Shown here: positions 5,693-9,854 of the stretch, piece after piece
Numbering within the stretch: the first letter of the stretch is position 1
Layout: each line of letters begins with the position of its first letter
Origin: an uncultured Selenomonas sp.
GTDB taxonomy: Bacteria; Bacillota; Negativicutes; Selenomonadales; Selenomonadaceae
DNA length: 9,854 nucleotides
Direction of reading: 5' to 3'
Assembly: GCA_938045435.1 (NCBI GenBank)
Contig: CALIBA010000185.1
Location: 1 to 9,854 of the forward strand
Made by a program: the position numbers and the translations under genes
The notes under the pieces: model-generated
What the model was told of the DNA's origin: nothing
The model's input: only the letters and a program-made list of their open reading frames with translations
Database searches by the model: none

Positions 5693-6307
5693 ATGAGTAA
5701 GAAAATTTATCTTCTCGTACTTTTTATGCTTATTGGTGCTGCAGTATTCTTTGCTGCAAGCCATAGTGGAAGTGCAGGAATGTCGTTTCACATGCTTTTA
5801 GATGACAAAAAAGAAGGAGAGAGTGCAGTCGTGGAAAATCGCATTGCAGTATTTAAGACGAATAAAGGAATCTTTGAGGTAGAATTGTTTGAGGATAAAG
5901 CACCAATAACAACAAAGAATTTTATTGATCTTGCAGAAAAAGGATTTTATGATGGTCTTATTTTTCACCGCATCATTGATGGCTTTATGATTCAGGGCGG
6001 TGATCCGAACGGCAACGGTACAGGAGGACCTGGGTATCATATTCCAGATGAGTTTGATCCAGAACTTCGCCACGATGATGAGGGGATTCTCTCCATGGCG
6101 AATGCAGGACCGAATACTGGGGGAAGTCAATTTTTTATTACACTTGCAGCGACGCCATGGCTTGACAATCATCATGCTGTCTTTGGAAAAGTCATTCACG
6201 GGATGGATGTTGTGCACGATATAGGACATACAAAAACTGGTTATGCAGACCGTCCCGTCCATGATGTTACGATTGAAAAGCTCACGATCAAAAAAGCGCA
6301 GGAATGA
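5693..6307 (+). CDS. Cyclophilin-type peptidyl-prolyl isomerase, exported or membrane-anchored
   Basis: Catalyses cis-trans isomerisation of prolyl peptide bonds. The 204-residue protein has an N-terminal hydrophobic segment (residues 4-23, after MSKK) that is a signal peptide or single anchor. There is no lipobox cysteine, so it is not a lipoprotein, and the catalytic domain should lie outside the cytoplasm. The cyclophilin domain spans about residues 50-200, with catalytic FHRIIDGFMIQGGDP, then SMANAGPNTGGSQFFI and TPWLDNHHAVFG, the last carrying the tryptophan of the cyclosporin site. ATG 5693 is used; TAGGAGG at 5674-5680 is 12 bases upstream, slightly far, but there is no other start codon between them. 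Its stop overlaps the next start by 4 bases (ATGA), implying coupling to the GIY-YIG gene. Confidence 0.93.
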   Translation: MSKKIYLLVLFMLIGAAVFFAASHSGSAGMSFHMLLDDKKEGESAVVENRIAVFKTNKGIFEVELFEDKAPITTKNFIDLAEKGFYDGLIFHRIIDGFMIQGGDPNGNGTGGPGYHIPDEFDPELRHDDEGILSMANAGPNTGGSQFFITLAATPWLDNHHAVFGKVIHGMDVVHDIGHTKTGYADRPVHDVTIEKLTIKKAQE

Positions 6308-7125
6308 ATTATGCCTATCTTTTGTTATGTGCAGATGGAACGCTTTATGCAGGATGGACAAATGATCTTGAACGTCGATTGCGTGCGCATAATAAGGGAA
6401 ACGGAGCAAGGTATACGCGTAGCAGGCGGCCAGTGTACTTCGTGTATGCAGAAGAATTTGCCCGAAGAGAAGATGCACAAAAACGAGAATGTCAACTCAA
6501 AAAACTTCGGCGTAATGAGAGACTTTCTCTTGTTCACAGCAGACAATCAAATGAACCGATGAGAGCCCTGCTCAGCTGCGTTAATACTTGTGTGCTTGGA
6601 GAAGGAATAAATCATTCAATATTCTCGGATAAATATGATAAAGGAGGTAATTTCATGACAGAAAAAAAGGTCATGTTAACGGAAGACGGATATAATAAAC
6701 TCGTTGAAAAGCTGAACTACCTAAAAAGCGTCCGCCGTATCGAAGTAGCGGAACGTCTAAAGGCAGCCATTGCACTTGGGGATCTTTCTGAGAACTCTGA
6801 GTATGATGATGCTAAAAATGAGCAAGCATTTCTTGAAGGTGAGATTCAAGAGCTTGAAACTAAAATACGGAATTCTGATATTATCAAAGCAGGCGATGGG
6901 AAAACCGTTACAATGGGTAGCCGCGTCACTGTGAAGGATATAGAGTTTGATGAAGATGAAACATTCCTTATTGTTGGCTCGACAGAGGCTGACCCAGACG
7001 AAGGGAAAATTTCTAATGAGTCGCCGCTCGGTATGGTGCTCCTTGGACAGAAAATCGGGAAAGTGATTCAGGTTCATGCACCAGCAGGGATCATCCAATA
7101 TAAGATTATTGATATTAAGAAGTGA
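6304..7125 (+). CDS. GIY-YIG domain protein reading in frame into GreA
   Basis: The ATG at 6304 overlaps the cyclophilin stop. The first 80 or so residues are a small GIY-YIG nuclease domain of the YhbQ/UPF0213 type: Tyr5, Tyr15-Ala-Gly17 (the YIG position), Arg25 in DLERRLRAHN and Glu62 in KRECQLKKL are the expected active-site residues. Stand-alone family members are about 80-100 residues and probably act on DNA, but their cellular job is poorly defined. Here no stop codon follows the domain. The frame stays open through a 40-residue unconserved linker (about 77-117) and enters GreA, whose ATG is codon 118. Translation of the whole frame would give a 273-residue fusion. The linker looks like untranslated intergenic DNA that happens to be open, and a TGA in another frame at 6560-6562 lies where a normal stop would be expected. 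Confidence 0.7.
   Translation: MNYAYLLLCADGTLYAGWTNDLERRLRAHNKGNGARYTRSRRPVYFVYAEEFARREDAQKRECQLKKLRRNERLSLVHSRQSNEPMRALLSCVNTCVLGEGINHSIFSDKYDKGGNFMTEKKVMLTEDGYNKLVEKLNYLKSVRRIEVAERLKAAIALGDLSENSEYDDAKNEQAFLEGEIQELETKIRNSDIIKAGDGKTVTMGSRVTVKDIEFDEDETFLIVGSTEADPDEGKISNESPLGMVLLGQKIGKVIQVHAPAGIIQYKIIDIKK
6641..6657 (+). promoter_or_regulatory. Strong ribosome binding site fixing the greA start
   Basis: AAGGAGG at 6641-6647 is a perfect anti-16S match and is 7 bases before ATG 6655. It lies inside the open GIY-YIG frame and shows that GreA is initiated independently, even though the upstream frame has no stop. Confidence 0.9.
6655..7125 (+). CDS. greA: Transcription elongation factor GreA
   Basis: Cytosolic factor that enters the RNA polymerase secondary channel and stimulates cleavage of backtracked RNA. 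The 156-residue length is normal for the family. The N-terminal coiled coil (about 1-75) carries GDLSENSEYDDAKNEQ with the acidic tip residues Asp43 and Glu46, corresponding to Asp41/Glu44 of E. coli GreA. The C-terminal FKBP-like domain (about 80-156) includes SPLGMVLLGQKIG. The start is set by the AAGGAGG ribosome site. The 11-bp gap to lysS reproduces the greA-lysS adjacency seen in many Firmicutes. It shares its frame with the upstream GIY-YIG gene, so a longer fused form is possible. Confidence 0.95.
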   Translation: MTEKKVMLTEDGYNKLVEKLNYLKSVRRIEVAERLKAAIALGDLSENSEYDDAKNEQAFLEGEIQELETKIRNSDIIKAGDGKTVTMGSRVTVKDIEFDEDETFLIVGSTEADPDEGKISNESPLGMVLLGQKIGKVIQVHAPAGIIQYKIIDIKK

Positions 7126-7136
7126 GAGGAACATCT

Positions 7137-8648
7137 ATGGCGGAGGAAAAGGAGAATCTGGAGAATTTAACAGAGCAAGATCTGAGTGAAATGATGCGTG
7201 TTCGCCGCGAAAAAATGGAAGATTTTCGCGCGATGGGGGTAGCACCTTTCGGACATCGATTCGAGGTTGCTGATTATGCTGCGGATCTTCAAAAACAGTA
7301 TGCTTATCTCGAAGAAGATGAAGAAGGTGGGAAAACACGTATAGCTGGTCGTCTTATGGCGATTCGTGGTCATGGAAAAGCTTCTTTTTCCACGCTTAAT
7401 GACCGTACAGGAAATATCCAGATTTATTTTAAGTTGGATATTCTTGGTGAACGGAAATATAAAGAAGAATTTAAGCGTCTGGATATTGGAGATATTGTTG
7501 GCGTTTCTGGAACTGTATTTAAGACACGCCGAGGTGAGGTGACAGTCCGTGTAGAAGATTTTGAACTCCTCTCAAAATCACTCCGTCCGCTTCCAGAAAA
7601 ATTCCATGGGCTAAAGGATGTTGATACACGTTATCGTCAACGCTATCTCGATCTTATGGTCAATTATGAGATACGTGATATATTCCGAAAACGGACTAAA
7701 ATCATACAGTCCATTCGGCGCTATCTTGATGAACGAGACTTTCTTGAAGTCGAGACGCCTGTTTTATCTACGATTGCAGGAGGGGCAGCGGCGCGTCCTT
7801 TTATCACACATCATAATGCACTTGATATTGATTTGTATCTCCGTATTGCGACAGAGCTTAGCCTTAAGCGTTTAATTGTCGGTGGATTAGACCGTGTTTA
7901 TGAAATGGGCCGTATTTTCCGCAATGAGGGGATGGATATACGTCACAATCCTGAATTCACATCAATTGAAATTTATCAAGCATTTGCAGATTACCGCGAT
8001 CTCATGAATATCACTGAGGGAATCGTTTGTCAGGCTGCGCTGGATGTTCTCGGCACAACAAAGATCCATTATCAAGGAACGGATATTGATCTTGGCCAGA
8101 TACGTACCATTAGCATGAATGATGCGGTTTATGATGTGACGGGGAAAAATTTTCTGTCTTATAAAACATTGAACGAGGCACGGCAAGCAGCAAAGGAACT
8201 TCAAGTTCCTTTCGAGGAACGTTATGGTATCGGTGGAATCTTAAATGCAGTATTTGAGGATAGGGTAGAAGAAAAACTCATTCAGCCCACATTTATCATT
8301 GGTCATCCCACAGAAATATCACCTCTGGCTAAGAAAAATCCAGATGATCCGCGCATCACTGATCGATTTGAATTTTTTGTTTACGGTCGTGAGCTTGCAA
8401 ATGGGTTTACGGAGCTGAATGATCCTATTGATCAAGAACAGCGTTTCTTGGAGCAGCTTCAGCAGCGTGCAGCCGGAGACGCAGAAGCACATGTTATGGA
8501 TCGTGACTTTATTACAGCACTTGAGTATGGTTTGCCGCCAACAGGCGGATTAGGCATTGGCATCGATCGTCTTGTGATGCTGCTGACGGATAGCCCATCT
8601 ATCCGTGATGTCTTGCTCTTTCCAACAATGAAACCTCTCAATGGATAA
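7137..8648 (+). CDS. lysS: Lysyl-tRNA synthetase, class II
   Basis: Cytosolic enzyme that charges tRNA-Lys with lysine using ATP. The 503-residue length is typical of bacterial class II LysRS. An N-terminal OB-fold for anticodon binding (about 60-150; RIAGRLMAIRGHGKASF) precedes the catalytic core. Motif 1 lies in the helix and strand around RRYLDERDFLEVETPVL. Motif 2 is FRNEGMD with Phe261-Arg262, followed by RHNPEFTSIE. Motif 3 is GIGIDR ending at Arg478. ATG 7137 has GAGAGGA (7124-7130) 6 bases upstream; an in-frame GTG at 7122 overlaps the greA stop and has no ribosome site. I see no T-box leader, in keeping with its place inside an operon. Confidence 0.97.
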   Translation: MAEEKENLENLTEQDLSEMMRVRREKMEDFRAMGVAPFGHRFEVADYAADLQKQYAYLEEDEEGGKTRIAGRLMAIRGHGKASFSTLNDRTGNIQIYFKLDILGERKYKEEFKRLDIGDIVGVSGTVFKTRRGEVTVRVEDFELLSKSLRPLPEKFHGLKDVDTRYRQRYLDLMVNYEIRDIFRKRTKIIQSIRRYLDERDFLEVETPVLSTIAGGAAARPFITHHNALDIDLYLRIATELSLKRLIVGGLDRVYEMGRIFRNEGMDIRHNPEFTSIEIYQAFADYRDLMNITEGIVCQAALDVLGTTKIHYQGTDIDLGQIRTISMNDAVYDVTGKNFLSYKTLNEARQAAKELQVPFEERYGIGGILNAVFEDRVEEKLIQPTFIIGHPTEISPLAKKNPDDPRITDRFEFFVYGRELANGFTELNDPIDQEQRFLEQLQQRAAGDAEAHVMDRDFITALEYGLPPTGGLGIGIDRLVMLLTDSPSIRDVLLFPTMKPLNG

Positions 8649-8695
8649 CATGGTATGTATGATGGTATATGGTAATGCCACAAGGAGCGATAAAA

Positions 8696-8968
8696 ATGAA
8701 GTTGGTTGTGACCATTGTCGGGCGAGATCAGGTTGGTATTGTAGCGATGGTGAGTGGACTTCTAGCGGAGCAGCGTGTCAATATTCTCAATGTCAACCAG
8801 AATATCATAGATGGTTTTTTTAATATGGTAATGATTGCAGAGATGCCGGATCATGCGGGAATTCATCTTAAGGAGCTGCAGGAGCTCTTGCGCCAAAAAG
8901 GAGAGGAGCGAGGTCTTGAGATCAAACTCCAACATCAAGAGATCTTTCAGGTTATGCATAGCATCTGA
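8696..8968 (+). CDS. ACT-domain protein (UPF0237 type)
   Basis: Small cytosolic protein of 90 residues made almost entirely of one ACT domain, the fold that binds amino acids or other small ligands. It begins MKLVVTIVGRDQVGIVAMVS, the usual N-terminal strand and ligand-loop signature, followed by NVNQNIIDGFFNMVMIAEM. It is closest in form to UPF0237 proteins rather than to ACT domains of biosynthetic enzymes. ATG 8696 is favoured because AAGGAG (8682-8687) lies 8 bases upstream; an in-frame ATG at 8669 lacks a ribosome site. The UPF0210 gene follows 15 bp later, a conserved pairing in many bacteria, suggesting a joint function. Its ligand is unknown. Confidence 0.9.
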   Translation: MKLVVTIVGRDQVGIVAMVSGLLAEQRVNILNVNQNIIDGFFNMVMIAEMPDHAGIHLKELQELLRQKGEERGLEIKLQHQEIFQVMHSI

Positions 8969-8983
8969 GAGAGGGGCAGCAGC

Positions 8984-9854
8984 GTGATTACTTTTGAGGA
9001 TATCCGAGAAACCAATCGGATGATTACAGAAAACCGACTCGATGTACGTACCATCACAATGGGGATTTCTTTGCGTGATTGTGCGCACCCTAATATTGAA
9101 CAATTTTGCCAGAATATCTATGAAAAAATTACACATGCAGCAGAATTTCTTGTGCGTACTGGTGAAGATATTGAAATGGAATATGGCATTCCCATTATCA
9201 ATAAACGTATTTCGGTCACACCAATTGCGATTGCAGCGGATGCCTGTAAAACGGATTCCTTTGTTCCAGTAGCAGAAGTACTTGACCGTGCAGGAAAGGC
9301 AGTTGGTGTTAATTTTATTGGTGGGTTTTCAGCAGTCGTTGAAAAAGGGATGACACATGGTGACCGTGTACTAATTGATTCTATTCCACAGGCCATGGCA
9401 TCAACGGATATTGTATGTTCATCAGTGAATATAGGATCAACAAAAGCGGGAATCAATATGGATGCCGTGCGTGAGATGGGGGATACGATCAAACGTACAG
9501 CAGAACTCACACGGGAACAAGAAGCTCTTGGGTGTGCGAAGATCGTTGTGTTTTGCAATGCACCTGGAGATAATCCTTTTATGGCAGGTGCATTCCATGG
9601 TGTTTCTGAGGGAGATCGTGTCATTAATGTTGGTGTCAGCGGTCCCGGCGTTGTAAAGCATGCCTTGGAAGATCTGAAGGGAGCGGATTTTACCGAGGTC
9701 GCAGAAACAATTAAACGTACGGCATTTAAGATTACACGCGTTGGACAACTTGTTGCACGTGAAGCATCACGGCGACTTGGTGTTCCGTTTGGCATTATCG
9801 ATCTTTCTCTTGCCCCAACTTCTGCGGTAGGGGACAGCGTTGCACGCATCTTGG
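8984..9854 (+). CDS. UPF0210 (DUF711) family protein, C-terminus beyond window
   Basis: The frame is open from GTG 8984 to the window edge (290 complete codons) without a stop. GAGAGGGG (8969-8976) lies 7 bases before the start. Family features visible are ITMGISLRDCAHPN near the N-terminus, VNFIGGFSAVVEKGMTHGD, VCSSVNIGSTKAGINMDAV, and NAPGDNPFMAGAFHGVSEGD followed by NVGVSGPGVVKHALED. Members are about 450 residues long and share a fold related to pyruvate formate-lyase-like proteins. No catalytic activity is firmly established as far as I know. It is almost always next to the small ACT-domain gene, as here, so the ACT protein may be its regulatory partner. About the last third is missing only because the window ends. 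Confidence 0.92.
   Translation, partial: MITFEDIRETNRMITENRLDVRTITMGISLRDCAHPNIEQFCQNIYEKITHAAEFLVRTGEDIEMEYGIPIINKRISVTPIAIAADACKTDSFVPVAEVLDRAGKAVGVNFIGGFSAVVEKGMTHGDRVLIDSIPQAMASTDIVCSSVNIGSTKAGINMDAVREMGDTIKRTAELTREQEALGCAKIVVFCNAPGDNPFMAGAFHGVSEGDRVINVGVSGPGVVKHALEDLKGADFTEVAETIKRTAFKITRVGQLVAREASRRLGVPFGIIDLSLAPTSAVGDSVARIL

Noticed and set aside
5336..6478. Long minus-strand frames opposite the MBL, cyclophilin and GIY-YIG genes (151 and 226 codons)
   Set aside because: They are antisense to well-supported genes, lack ribosome sites and recognisable domains, and have low-complexity composition typical of shadow frames.
6634..6639. TATGAT as a -10 for a separate greA promoter
   Set aside because: It would start transcription inside the greA ribosome site, and there is no -35 box at a suitable distance.
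9118..9849. Minus-strand frame of 243 codons at the right edge
   Set aside because: It is antisense to the UPF0210 gene, whose plus-strand frame carries clear family motifs; the antisense product is rich in Ser, Arg and Pro without any domain.
1..9854. CRISPR array, phage genes, toxin-antitoxin or other defence module
   Set aside because: No regularly spaced repeats and no open frames with such domains were seen on either strand.

Overview
The window reads as chromosomal DNA of a moderately low-GC anaerobic bacterium. The gene set and protein flavour suggest a Firmicute of the Negativicutes (Selenomonas/Veillonella relatives), but this is inference from remembered families and nothing in the window is diagnostic. 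Most of it is ordinary housekeeping DNA. The left edge holds a decayed insertion sequence, and several transcription signals close to consensus can be placed to the base. I did not find a convincing undescribed multi-gene system.

Layout. Positions 1-337 hold the tip of an insertion sequence whose transposase (minus strand) has lost its middle. A self-contained tRNA-Leu(CAA) unit follows, with promoter, tRNA and terminator at 420-610. Next is a promoter and an IMP dehydrogenase gene (717-2222), whose protein resembles the Tritrichomonas foetus enzyme more than the usual bacterial GuaB. A bidirectional hairpin at 2237-2267 separates it from a convergent minus-strand pair: a flavin-reductase-like protein followed 4 bp later by a Crp/Fnr-type regulator. 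Upstream of that pair, also on the minus strand, lie tRNA-Val(GAC) and tRNA-Val(CAC), each followed by its own hairpin terminator and driven by one near-perfect promoter.

From 3901 to the end everything is on the plus strand and tightly packed, probably one long operon: a YitT-family membrane protein, an MBL-fold hydrolase, an exported cyclophilin, a GIY-YIG domain protein that runs without a stop into GreA, GreA itself, lysyl-tRNA synthetase, a small ACT-domain protein, and the first 290 codons of a UPF0210 (DUF711) protein cut by the window end.

The plus-strand block mixes core expression functions (GreA for rescue of backtracked RNA polymerase, LysRS for tRNA charging) with protein folding outside the cytoplasm (cyclophilin) and a probable sensor/effector pair (ACT plus UPF0210). 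The flavin reductase and Crp/Fnr genes look like a small redox or metabolite-responsive unit that may regulate itself. The points most worth a second look are the continuous GIY-YIG-GreA reading frame, the T. foetus-type IMP dehydrogenase with its TTG start, and the terminator placed between two valine tRNAs.
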